A DNA stretch of 64,000 bases, from the NCBI GenBank assembly GCA_949987705.1, contig OX465285.1:92637975-92701974 (forward strand). The letters run 5' to 3'. Source of the stretch: Thereva unica (lineage: Eukaryota; Arthropoda; Insecta; Diptera; Therevidae). Position 1 is the first letter of the stretch. The number at the start of each line of letters is the position of its first letter. Shown in pieces: positions 55,739 through 64,000 of this stretch. Both the position numbers and the translations under genes were made by a program. The notes below the pieces were generated by a model. That model was not told where the DNA came from and ran no database searches. It was given only the letters and a program-made list of their open reading frames with translations.

Positions 55739-56283
55739 ACTCTTATTTCAAGAAAAAGCTCTATAGTCTTATAGAGTGTTTGCCACTTGTAAATTGAAAA
55801 TATATTTGATGGATAGAAAACGACAAGAGATTTCCAGGTTTTTGGCCGTTGTCTTGCGAAGACAATTTACAAGTGGCAAACACTCTATAAGACTATAGAG
55901 CTTTTTCTTGAGATAAGAATGCACGCTCTGCGTAATGGTCAAATGATTCAAGAGCATATTTATGTTTTTTGTTTGGAACAAATGGAACGAGGGAGCATGG
56001 GAGAAACGATTTATGAGAATATAATTGTTTTCTCCTTTGTTTGCAACAAGACTCTGGTACAGGAATTGTAATGCAAAAGTATTTCTCCTTTCATAACTTT
56101 TTATTTAAAAGTGTTGGAGGATAAAATATTATATTATAGCATTAGAAAAACGTTTTAAGTCATATTGTTTAGATAATTTGTATAAAATTCATTTACATTT
56201 TCTTATTTTACGGAAAGAAGCATAAAAAACTTTGAACGCGTTTTACTCGAATCGAGCTTTTTGCATATAGGTCTTTTGCCCTA
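55498..56283. repeat. Possible TIR-bounded unit
   Basis: AAAAGACCTATATGCA at 55511-55526 is inverted at about 56263-56279 (TGCATATAGGTCTTTT). The hairpin at 55739-55920 lies inside. No frame. Confidence 0.4.
55739..55920. repeat. Strong hairpin, 58-base arms
   Basis: Arms 55739-55796 and 55863-55920 are nearly perfect inverted copies around the core GCTCTATAGTCTTATAGAGT. The loop is 66 bases. The core is itself palindromic. It could be a small MITE or form an RNA hairpin. Confidence 0.75.
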
Positions 56284-56944
56284 AGTAGTATTAAGTAAGC
56301 CTAAGTCCAGATAGTTCTTAGTATTTATAATGGTGTATAAGTATAAGTTATTTAGCTTGTAAGTAAGTGCTGCGAGGTTTCACGAACTTGAAGTCTGGCA
56401 TCATTCGAGTCTTTGGAAGCTTGTCGCCTGGATGGGGTCACCTGAGACGATCTCCGCTTCCCCGCCTAGATAGCTCTGGGCAGTGGCGTAGCGTGGATTT
56501 GTGCCACCCGGGGCGAACCATAAATTTGCTGCCCCCTACTTTCGAATTGCTTCTTTTAATCAATGAATCAAAACCCAACTTGAATTTCAAGTAATTTTCA
56601 ATCCAAGAATTCAAGGCATCATGTAAACGCAATGAATCATATGTAACTAATAAATGTTCGGTACAGTGCGCGCCAAAATAAATGGGAATTTTACGCGTAG
56701 GCGAATCAATGACAACTCCCACATACATTAACATTCCGTGTATGGATAAAACTCAAGCGCATATGCATTTTAATTTCCCTTTTGAAACTCGTTTACCGGG
56801 AACAACACTCCACCATAGCATCCGACCAGGACAAGAGTCGTAGTGAGACGGAGTGAATTTTTGATTGAAAGTATAAATGAGCGGGTGATTTGGGGTTTTA
56901 AACGAACGGAATGACGAGGTGAGTAGTTATTGGGTCGGTTTACG
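56284..56944. other. Unannotated stretch with a CAGTGGCGTAG motif
   Basis: No gene. At 56480-56550 the sequence CAGTGGCGTAGCGTGG, followed by CCACCCGGGGC and TGCCCCC, resembles the end of a common dispersed DNA-element family. The other end was not found. Confidence 0.35.
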
Positions 56945-57720
56945 CTGGGAAAATTTTCTGGACCGTGGGAACTAGGTCACGTCAAGGTCATTGACCTTGC
57001 CCATGGGAACTGGATTGCGGAAGTAGGTCGGTGTGATCAATCAATCACCTGTCATCAATCAATCACGTAGGAATGTGGGTCAATGTGGTTGACCCTGACC
57101 GTGGACGAGTCTGGGAACTGTGTCAGGGTCGATTATGTGGATCAAGGTCATCCCTGTTATTGTTGTGTGTGAGGCCACGCCCACTTGTGGCGCCGCGAAG
57201 TTGAAAGTTGGAGTGCGGAAGTGTAGAGTGGGGTGTAGCGGGATTATTGGCAATGGCGGGGCGGCGGCGATTGCGGGGCGAATGTTGAGAACCCGATACG
57301 GTGGGAAAGTGTTCTGGACCGTGGGAACTAGGTCACGTCAAGGTCATTGACCTTGTCCATGGGAACTGGCTTGCGGAAGTAGGTCGGTGTGATCAATCAA
57401 TCACCTGTCATCAATCAATCACGTTAGAATGTGGGTCAAGGTGTTTGAGCGGTTGACAGGTCATTAATCACTTGTAATTATGGTAAGTGGGTGGCCAGAC
57501 TTGTGGCACGACGAAAGGTGGAGTGCAGCGGAAGTATTAGCGATGGCGACGACGGGGCAGGAGCGGTGGCGGGGGCGGTGGCGGGGGCGGCGGCGGGGGC
57601 GGGGGCTGGGGGCGAATGCTGAGAACTCGATGGCTCGACGGGTACATCATGTCTATGGGAGGTGTAGAAGTAGTTAGTAGGCCCCCTGTAGCGTGGGAAC
57701 TTTTTCTAGGTCACGGAACT
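56945..57720 (+). repeat. Tandem repeat of about 356 bp with a GC-rich minisatellite
   Basis: The block around CTGGACCGTGGGAACTAGG occurs at 56958 and 57314, followed in both by the same 130 or so bases (GTCATTGACCTTG, ATCAATCAATCACC). A third, decayed copy starts near 57686. GGCGGGGGC-type short repeats have expanded in the second unit at 57562-57612. Frames across this region are not supported as genes. Confidence 0.75.
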
Positions 57721-57803
57721 AGGTCAATCACCTGTCAGTGAAGGTGGGCTTCCAAACAAAACCTGAAAACGACTAGGGAATGATCATAATAAAAAACAAT
57801 ATG

Positions 57804-58001
57804 CTACTTGTTGAACATTTTTATTTTATTTTCTAAAACCGGATTTATTATTACACTCAGTTGTGAAATTCTGTTTTTAAATCTAAATGTATCCACTGCA
57901 TACTGCTCCCATGGTCCTTTCCTACTTTGTCTGTATGCGAAACTCCATACTACCATATATTTAACTTGTGGGTCTTCATTGAAACTTATTTTCTTCCTCA
58001 T
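57804..58001 (-). CDS. Small ORF downstream of the BIR gene
   Basis: 65 aa. Its ATG overlaps the stop of the BIR gene (ATGA), a spacing expected of a genuine downstream cistron in a compact viral-type genome. The protein is basic, with the distinctive centre VKYMVVWSFAYRQSRKGPW followed by VDTFRFKNRI. I think similar small proteins occur in Maverick/adintovirus genomes, but I cannot confirm it. No membrane segment. Confidence 0.5.
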   Translation of the reverse strand: MRKKISFNEDPQVKYMVVWSFAYRQSRKGPWEQYAVDTFRFKNRISQLSVIINPVLENKIKMFNK

Positions 58002-58375
58002 ATCTGCTCATGGAAATAATAATGAATTGCTAGAACGAATAAAATACCAGCTAAAAATTTCAAAGTGTTGAAAGGCCAAAGTATAGTTTTTGATTTAGGT
58101 TGTTCTGTAAGTGGTGCTAGCTGATCTTTGAATCGTCCGCATTCGTCTTTCCTATTAACATAGATACAGTGTGGTGAACGATGTCTATGATCAAAATCGA
58201 TATCCGATGCGCAACTCATAGCATTTATCTGCAGAGAACAAAAGTAACATTGAACACGGTCTTTGATGTTTGTGTAAAAAAATCCACTTTTCGCTAGCTG
58301 GTCTGCTGTATCTAAGTCTATTGCTAGATTATCGAATGTTTTCAAACGATCGTATTCTTGTTTCAAGTTTAACAT
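57998..58375 (-). CDS. Tail-anchored single-BIR protein (IAP-like)
   Basis: 125 aa. Residues 8-75 form a baculovirus-IAP-repeat domain: EYDRLKTFDNL, then LAKSGFFYTNIKDRVQCYFC, with zinc ligands C43, C46, H63 and C70 in the exact C-x2-C-x16-H-x6-C spacing. The tryptophan usual after the second cysteine is absent. There is no RING domain. Residues of about 99-119 are hydrophobic (WPFNTLKFLAGILFVLAIHYY), a likely C-terminal membrane anchor. It starts 21 bases after the integrase stop on the same strand. BIR proteins of viruses commonly block host apoptosis; that role here is inference. Confidence 0.8.
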   Translation of the reverse strand: MLNLKQEYDRLKTFDNLAIDLDTADQLAKSGFFYTNIKDRVQCYFCSLQINAMSCASDIDFDHRHRSPHCIYVNRKDECGRFKDQLAPLTEQPKSKTILWPFNTLKFLAGILFVLAIHYYFHEQI

Positions 58376-58396
58376 TTTGAATGAGTGTAACAGGTT

Positions 58397-59311
58397 TTAT
58401 ATCACGTCTTTTATATTAATCCAAGAATTGTGTTTTGAAGGAAAACCAAGCCACTTCACTAGAACTTGATTACCGCGTCTTTTTATAACCTTTTCTACTA
58501 AATAAACATCAGGGTTTTTCACAGGAGCTATTTCTGGTTCATAGAATCTACCTTGAATTATATTTCCTTGGTAATCTTCGAGAATATATGTTGTCGGGTA
58601 AACAGGTTTAATTTCTTTTATTTTAAATATCTCTGTGGACCAATTAGGTGTATAACCTTTTTCGAATACATGTTTATGTCTACTTATACGGACAAAATCA
58701 CCTGCTTTGTATTTAGACTTTGATTTTATTTTAGGGTAATTATACACAGATAATAAACGATTTTCGTTATGCAGTCCAACATCTACAGGTCTCATCTTAA
58801 TCGAACGATGTTTCGTTGTATTGTAGTTGTCTGTCAACTTGGTCAACATGCTAATCCAGTGATAATTGCCATTCATGCTGAATTCTTTCCACATCATATT
58901 TTTCAACGTTCTGTTAAATCTTTCTACAATCGAGGCTTTCAAAGTACTGTAGCTGGAATAATGGTTTATTTCGTAATCTTTCATCAGTTGACGAAACGGT
59001 TTATTAAAAAACTCTTTTCCATCATAGGTTTGTAAATTTCTTGGAATGCGTCCTGTATTAAAAATCGATTGCAATGCTTTTACAACTTCTGATGCCTTTT
59101 TAGATTTTAAAGGCAGTGTCCATGCGTACTTTGAAAAGGTATCAATTACAGTGAGAAGAAAACGAAACCCCTGATTTTCTGATGAGTAAGAACCCATCTC
59201 GACCAAATCTGCCTGCCACAAATCATCTATACCTTTGGTAGTGACATGTCGACGTTTAAAATTTTTTCGCACTGGTTTATGCAGTTCATTGATTATCTGC
59301 CTTCTGCTCAT
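58397..59311 (-). CDS. Maverick/Polinton integrase with chromodomain
   Basis: 304 aa, unbroken. Retroviral-type integrase core with D35 (WQADLVEM), D97 (YDGKEFFN) and E130 (VERFNRT), preceded by a short basic N-terminus without an obvious zinc finger. Residues of about 268-304 (VYLVEKVIKRRGNQVLVKWL..., ending SWINIKDVI) form a chromodomain. This combination is typical of Maverick/Polinton integrases. It is transcribed away from the ATPase gene, and the two genes start within 60 bases of each other, so they share a promoter region. Confidence 0.9.
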   Translation of the reverse strand: MSRRQIINELHKPVRKNFKRRHVTTKGIDDLWQADLVEMGSYSSENQGFRFLLTVIDTFSKYAWTLPLKSKKASEVVKALQSIFNTGRIPRNLQTYDGKEFFNKPFRQLMKDYEINHYSSYSTLKASIVERFNRTLKNMMWKEFSMNGNYHWISMLTKLTDNYNTTKHRSIKMRPVDVGLHNENRLLSVYNYPKIKSKSKYKAGDFVRISRHKHVFEKGYTPNWSTEIFKIKEIKPVYPTTYILEDYQGNIIQGRFYEPEIAPVKNPDVYLVEKVIKRRGNQVLVKWLGFPSKHNSWINIKDVI

Positions 59312-59322
59312 TGTATGGAATG

Positions 59323-59330
59323 TATAAATA
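59323..59330 (+). promoter_or_regulatory. TATA-like box ahead of the ATPase gene
   Basis: TATAAATA lies 38 bases before the chosen ATPase start, in the narrow gap between the divergent integrase and ATPase genes. It supports starting the ATPase at 59368 instead of further upstream. Confidence 0.4.
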
Positions 59331-59367
59331 CCTGTGGTTGAATAACCAGTTTATATACAAAACAAGA

Positions 59368-60060
59368 ATGATCAGGTTTAATCATCCTTTTACAATGATG
59401 GTTGCGGGGCCTTCGGGATGCGGCAAAACAACATTTATAAAAAATCTTCTTAATACTAATAAGGTATTTATAGAACCGCAAATTAAAAAAATTATATGGT
59501 GTAATGCAGAACACGGTGCATTACCTACGGATATCAAACTGCAAAACATTGAATATTTAAATGCTATACCAGAGGAGTTTGTAAATCATGAAAACGAGCC
59601 AACATTGATTGTTATAGATGACATGATGTTAAACGGATTTAGTAAACAAGTTTGTGAACTCTTTACTAAGGGGTCTCATCATCGTAATTTCTCAGTAATT
59701 CTTGTGACACAAAACGTATTCCATCAAGGAAAATTCAGTCGTGACATATCGCTCAATTGTAAATATCTTGTTGTGTTTAAAAACCCTAGGGATAAAAGCC
59801 AATTTACCCATCTGGCCCGACAAATTTACCCAGAAAATAGTTTAGAACTTGTGAGAATATATAAAGAGATAACTCAAATGCCTTACGGGTATTTGCTAAT
59901 TGATTTAACTCAGGACATTAACGACGTCTTAAGATTTCGTACTGATATATTTAATAAACACTTTGTAACCTGTTTTTGCCCGCAAAACTCTTTAAATGGT
60001 AAGAATGGCGTCACGATTGAAACGATTAAGGGAGAACAAGCATATGCTATATGTGCTTAA
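59368..60060 (+). CDS. Maverick/Polinton genome-packaging ATPase (FtsK/A32-like)
   Basis: 230 aa from ATG 59368. Walker A AGPSGCGKTT near residues 13-22 and Walker B LIVIDDMM near 80-87, then a sensor-like VILVTQN near 124-130. Size and motifs match the A32-type packaging ATPases of Mavericks and adintoviruses, which pump DNA into capsids. The frame is intact and overlaps the next gene by 56 bases. Confidence 0.88.
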   Translation: MIRFNHPFTMMVAGPSGCGKTTFIKNLLNTNKVFIEPQIKKIIWCNAEHGALPTDIKLQNIEYLNAIPEEFVNHENEPTLIVIDDMMLNGFSKQVCELFTKGSHHRNFSVILVTQNVFHQGKFSRDISLNCKYLVVFKNPRDKSQFTHLARQIYPENSLELVRIYKEITQMPYGYLLIDLTQDINDVLRFRTDIFNKHFVTCFCPQNSLNGKNGVTIETIKGEQAYAICA

Positions 60061-60349
60061 AAAGGCTAAACCAAATCTGAGAAAGTCCATCATACAAAAT
60101 GCTGACCCTGAGGTTATAAAAACTCTTTGTGAAATTACACTCAACACCTTAAAAGGTAACCACATGCCGCATGGAAATATCTACAACTCACTGTGTAGGT
60201 ATAAAAAGGACATGCGTAAATTGATTTGCGCAAAAAGATCTGTTGCTAAACAGCGTAAAATACTAGTGCAGCGTGGAGGTTTTTTACCAGTTTTATTAGG
60301 AAGTGTACTATCAGGAGTTATCGGCTCATTAATTGAAAAATATGCATAG
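60005..60349 (+). CDS. Small basic protein, possible adenoviral pX-like virion protein
   Basis: 114 aa from ATG 60005 (a second ATG is at 59996). It starts within the end of the ATPase gene. The first 85 residues are basic and helical. The end (RGGFLPVLLGSVLSGVIGSLIEKYA) is a glycine-containing hydrophobic helix after a double glycine, a pattern found in adenovirus pX/pVI-type and adintovirus small virion proteins. The functional label is inference from pattern and position. Confidence 0.55.
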   Translation: MASRLKRLRENKHMLYVLKKAKPNLRKSIIQNADPEVIKTLCEITLNTLKGNHMPHGNIYNSLCRYKKDMRKLICAKRSVAKQRKILVQRGGFLPVLLGSVLSGVIGSLIEKYA

Positions 60350-61150
60350 AAATAATGTACTTAACAAGATGCTACTTCTGTCGCCGGAGGTTTACAACAG
60401 GCTTAAAGATGAAATTGAAATGACTGCAAATCAATCCATTTTTGATAGAGCAATGAATAAAATACTACAGAATAAAGACATGAATGATTCCGAAAAATGG
60501 TATAGCTATCGAAACCAACTAATTTCATTTTTAAATCACAATCGGAAATCCAAACGAACGTTGGATAAAGAAACAAATTTTTACTTGCCACGTGAACATA
60601 ATGTCAAACAAAAAAGTTTAAGAGATAGTACCACACAAACGAAAATTATATTTAAAGATGATGTGTTAACACAGACTTCTCCACCACCAGCAAAGGATTT
60701 CCTAACCGAAGAAGAAGTCTTTGAAGAAGCACATAACATAACCCCGCCAAGAAGATCTTTATCACCAGCCGCCAAAAGACGATTATCAGCTAGCGGAATA
60801 GCAAAAACTCTAAGGCCACCACCAAAATTACTAAGAACAACATCTGCACCTAATGCACGTGAAAAGGATTATAAAATAATCACAGCTGAGGATGGTGTAA
60901 CGCAGTATACTGTACCTACGAATATGACTCGCTAGCCGATGAAGCTAGCAAACATATAGAAGAATTAGAACAAAGTGAAAAACAAAAAGCAGTCCAGAAA
61001 CAGTCTATATTAATACCCTCTCCGCTAGAATCTGGTCAATATATGCTTTCATTTCCTTTACGTAAGCTCGGTGTTAGACAGAGTGAGCGTCTGAAGACCA
61101 AAAAGGATAGAACTACAAGTACGTCGGACATTGCTTGGGAAAGACTGTAA
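60342..61150 (+). CDS. Unknown Maverick-type protein, probably frameshifted
   Basis: From ATG 60342 the frame runs to TAG at 60933-60935 (197 aa). A second frame is open from about 60880 to TAA at 61148-61150 and carries a coding-like stretch (ADEASKHIEELEQSEKQ..., SILIPSPLESGQYMLSFPLR). This stops 3 bases before the next gene. The two were probably one protein broken by an indel near 60890-60930. The first part is helical; the middle is rich in P, S, T and R. I do not recognise a domain. A virion protein is possible from its place between ATPase and capsid gene. Confidence 0.5.
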
Positions 61151-61153
61151 ACA

Positions 61154-62308
61154 ATGCCAGTGGAAATAAAAGAAAATGATTTTTACGTATGTGTTTTAAG
61201 TAATAACTCTATGCAATTTTACCCGGAAAATACGCTATCGGCTTTTACAAATGCACTTGCTAAACCATGCAAGTTCCATGGGAACTGGCGTGTTGGAATA
61301 ACTGAAATTGCATTACCAAATTTTGAAATAACAAAACGTGCAATCTCCAACAATGGGGGAAATGTGCGTAAACGAGTGAGGCGTGAATATGACCAGTTAA
61401 AGGAAACTAGAAAGCAGCATCAAAAGGATTTTAAAATACTTAGCATCAAAATAAATGAAAATGTAAAACTTGAATGGACACCAGAAAATCTTGAACAAGT
61501 TAGTTACAGACCTGGACAAATAAACCTTTCAGCATTTTTATTAACATTTTATAATGCAGTTACACCTTCATGGTATACCATGTACTTGAATGATGTTAAA
61601 TCGAAAATGTGGAAGCGCTTAGAAGATGACCACTTTAATGAAGTTATCCCCGAAATAAACTATAAGCAGGAGCCAGACGAATACATTTTGCACATATATC
61701 AAGGAAAAAAGACTTCAGAAAACGTTGTTTTAAAATATAAGAACTATGAATCAATTGAAGATTTTGTTGATGATGTATTTGGTCAAGTTCCTAGGAAGAA
61801 TAGAAAACATCCTGTTTTGAAGAATACAATAGACAATTATACACATCCAACGGCTAGCATAAAAACAGCTGAAAATAAAGAGAAAAAAGGTAGTGAAAAG
61901 AAGCATGATGTATTCGAACTCCGTTTAGAGGAATTGGGTGTTACGATAAAAATAAAAAAACCACTACCCTCACACTTGAATGTTAAAGATCTCATGACAT
62001 TGCTTTTAGCCAATTTACACTTTGACGATAAAAAACTTGGCGAGGAAGAAAAACATAAACGAATTATTGAAATTAAAAATACAATTTTTGAAATATTGAA
62101 TAGACTGAAGAAGGATTCACTCAAAGCAAAAACACCCGAGCAACGGAAAATAACTAAAAACAGTGAAATTTTGCAAGTCCCATATGAAAAACAAAGCTCG
62201 GGCGAATTTTTATCTACACCAGTACCTATTAATACAAACATAGATAATCTGTCCGGGGAATACGATAGTATTTTTTTAAATTTAAAAAAAAAAAACGCGA
62301 ACGCATAG
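61154..62308 (+). CDS. Probable Maverick minor capsid (penton-type) protein
   Basis: 384 aa, unbroken. The N-terminus (FYVCVLSNNSMQFYPENTLSAF..., GNWRVGITEIALP) fits the pattern that opens many Maverick/adintovirus minor capsid proteins, a strand-rich module. The middle (about 170-260) is charged, and the last third is rich in K and E. The end is a lysine run in an A tract (62278-62293), so the true C-terminus may be affected by slippage. The next expected gene, the major capsid protein, is not present downstream. Confidence 0.6.
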   Translation: MPVEIKENDFYVCVLSNNSMQFYPENTLSAFTNALAKPCKFHGNWRVGITEIALPNFEITKRAISNNGGNVRKRVRREYDQLKETRKQHQKDFKILSIKINENVKLEWTPENLEQVSYRPGQINLSAFLLTFYNAVTPSWYTMYLNDVKSKMWKRLEDDHFNEVIPEINYKQEPDEYILHIYQGKKTSENVVLKYKNYESIEDFVDDVFGQVPRKNRKHPVLKNTIDNYTHPTASIKTAENKEKKGSEKKHDVFELRLEELGVTIKIKKPLPSHLNVKDLMTLLLANLHFDDKKLGEEEKHKRIIEIKNTIFEILNRLKKDSLKAKTPEQRKITKNSEILQVPYEKQSSGEFLSTPVPINTNIDNLSGEYDSIFLNLKKKNANA

Positions 62309-63248
<940 letters not shown>

Positions 63249-63448
63249 NNNNNNNNNNNNNNNNNNNNNNNNNNNNNNNNNNNNNNNNNNNNNNNNNNNN
63301 NNNNNNNNNNNNNNNNNNNNNNNNNNNNNNNNNNNNNNNNNNNNNNNNNNNNNNNNNNNNNNNNNNNNNNNNNNNNNNNNNNNNNNNNNNNNNNNNNNNN
63401 NNNNNNNNNNNNNNNNNNNNNNNNNNNNNNNNNNNNNNNNNNNNNNNN
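63249..63448. other. Assembly gap (200 N)
   Basis: 200 unknown bases, probably a fixed-size scaffold gap. The sequences on both sides may not be truly adjacent. Confidence 0.98.
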
Positions 63449-63856
63449 GCTCTATCGTTCTAATGGTTTTCAAGTTATTGAAATAAGTCATCCTTAAGGA
63501 ATTGCAGTTAGCGACAGGGTGACAGGGAGAAAAGGATTAAAAAATATCCAGGACTGAGGAAAATTGCGGTGGTTTTTGTTTTATTTGTGAAATTGCATAT
63601 GAATAATTGCAGGAAATGAAAGTGTGTTGTTGAATGATGGTAAATATTATACGGAATCGGTGTTGCTGATATCAAAGTAATTGCGATGTTTATACTTTTA
63701 TGGGGCTTAAACAATGTGTTGGGGTTTAATTGATCAAAAGATGTGGGGGAAGGATTTTATTTAATGTAAAGGGACGTAATTTGTGTAAAAGTTTTTCCAT
63801 TAAATCTGCACGCAGTTTGCATCATCAAATCAGGCTCATGCTACTGGTTATATTCA

Positions 63857-64000
63857 TAGCAATTACTTCTGTTCTCTCCAAAATCATGGAGACAATAATC
63901 AATAAAAAGCGGATGAAATATCTAGAATCCTACCAAATTATACACGACAGGCAATACGGCTTCAGACCAAAACGGTCTTCTGGCGATCTGCTTGTGTGTT
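63857..64000 (+). pseudogene. Non-LTR RT fragment, cut by window end
   Basis: The plus-strand frame (IAITSVLSKIMETIIN, then RQYGFRPKRSSGDLLV) is the RT fingers region of a non-LTR retrotransposon, different from the two others in this window. It starts abruptly on the left. Whether it is intact cannot be judged because it runs off the window. Confidence 0.75.

Noticed and set aside
57120..57677. Frames of 65-76 aa in the GC-rich tandem repeat
   Set aside because: Low-complexity Arg/Gly products of a minisatellite; not conserved between repeat units.

Overview
The window looks like insect nuclear DNA made almost entirely of mobile elements. It is AT-rich and shows spliceosomal-type signals, BEL/Pao and errantivirus-like retrotransposons, a Tc1 remnant, several APE-type non-LTR fragments, a Maverick/Polinton (adintovirus-like) fragment, foldback elements and a satellite array. 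The insect order cannot be fixed from sequence alone. I see no ordinary single-copy host gene, rRNA gene or CRISPR array. All family names come from motifs read by eye.

Left part (1-24.2 kb). A primer-binding-site-like motif (tRNA-Tyr) near base 190 marks an LTR element cut by the window edge. A long inverted repeat (about 395-972 and 1805-2146) is interrupted by a young, apparently complete BEL/Pao element (BEL-1, 2147-11105, minus strand) with 1482-bp LTRs, one 1739-aa gag-pol frame and a 200-aa accessory frame that runs through the polypurine tract into the 3' LTR. A second BEL (BEL-3, plus strand, about 11.3-23.4 kb) is broken by a foldback element and by a 7.8-kb LTR-flanked unit (15158-22940, 4-bp target duplication). 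That unit has no recognisable gag or pol. It carries a PAIP1-like frame (PAM2 plus MIF4G-like region), a second unknown frame with a possible intron, a tRNA-Lys-like copy ending in CCA, and a primer-binding site matching tRNA-Lys.

Middle part (24.2-39.7 kb). A decayed errantivirus-like element (RT/RNase H, integrase, F-type envelope, 3' LTR; plus strand) has lost its 5' half. BEL-2 (26338-34916, minus strand, 5-bp duplication) is inserted at its pol-env junction, and a solo LTR (35094-37088, 4-bp duplication) lies inside its env. BEL-2 carries its own F-type envelope in one open frame with integrase. Next comes the gag end of a fourth BEL element (38801-39640).

Right part (39.7-64 kb). A satellite of 269-bp and 166-bp monomers is followed by two foldback elements and an RNase H-bearing non-LTR retrotransposon (46201-51703, minus strand) with a 13-bp target duplication. 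Then come a Tc1 transposase pseudogene, a jockey-like RT fragment, a strong hairpin and a 356-bp tandem repeat. From 57804 to 62308 is a compact block of Maverick/Polinton-type genes: small ORF, tail-anchored BIR protein and chromodomain integrase on the minus strand; packaging ATPase, small basic protein, unknown protein and probable minor capsid protein on the plus strand. DNA polymerase B, major capsid and protease genes are absent from the window. A TA microsatellite, a 200-N gap and the start of another RT fragment end the window.

The genes do not form one pathway. They are layers of insertion whose relative ages can partly be read from nesting and target duplications. The most unusual pieces are the LTR unit carrying the PAIP1-like frame and the tRNA-Lys copy, the BIR gene beside a Polinton integrase, and the BEL-1 accessory frame.
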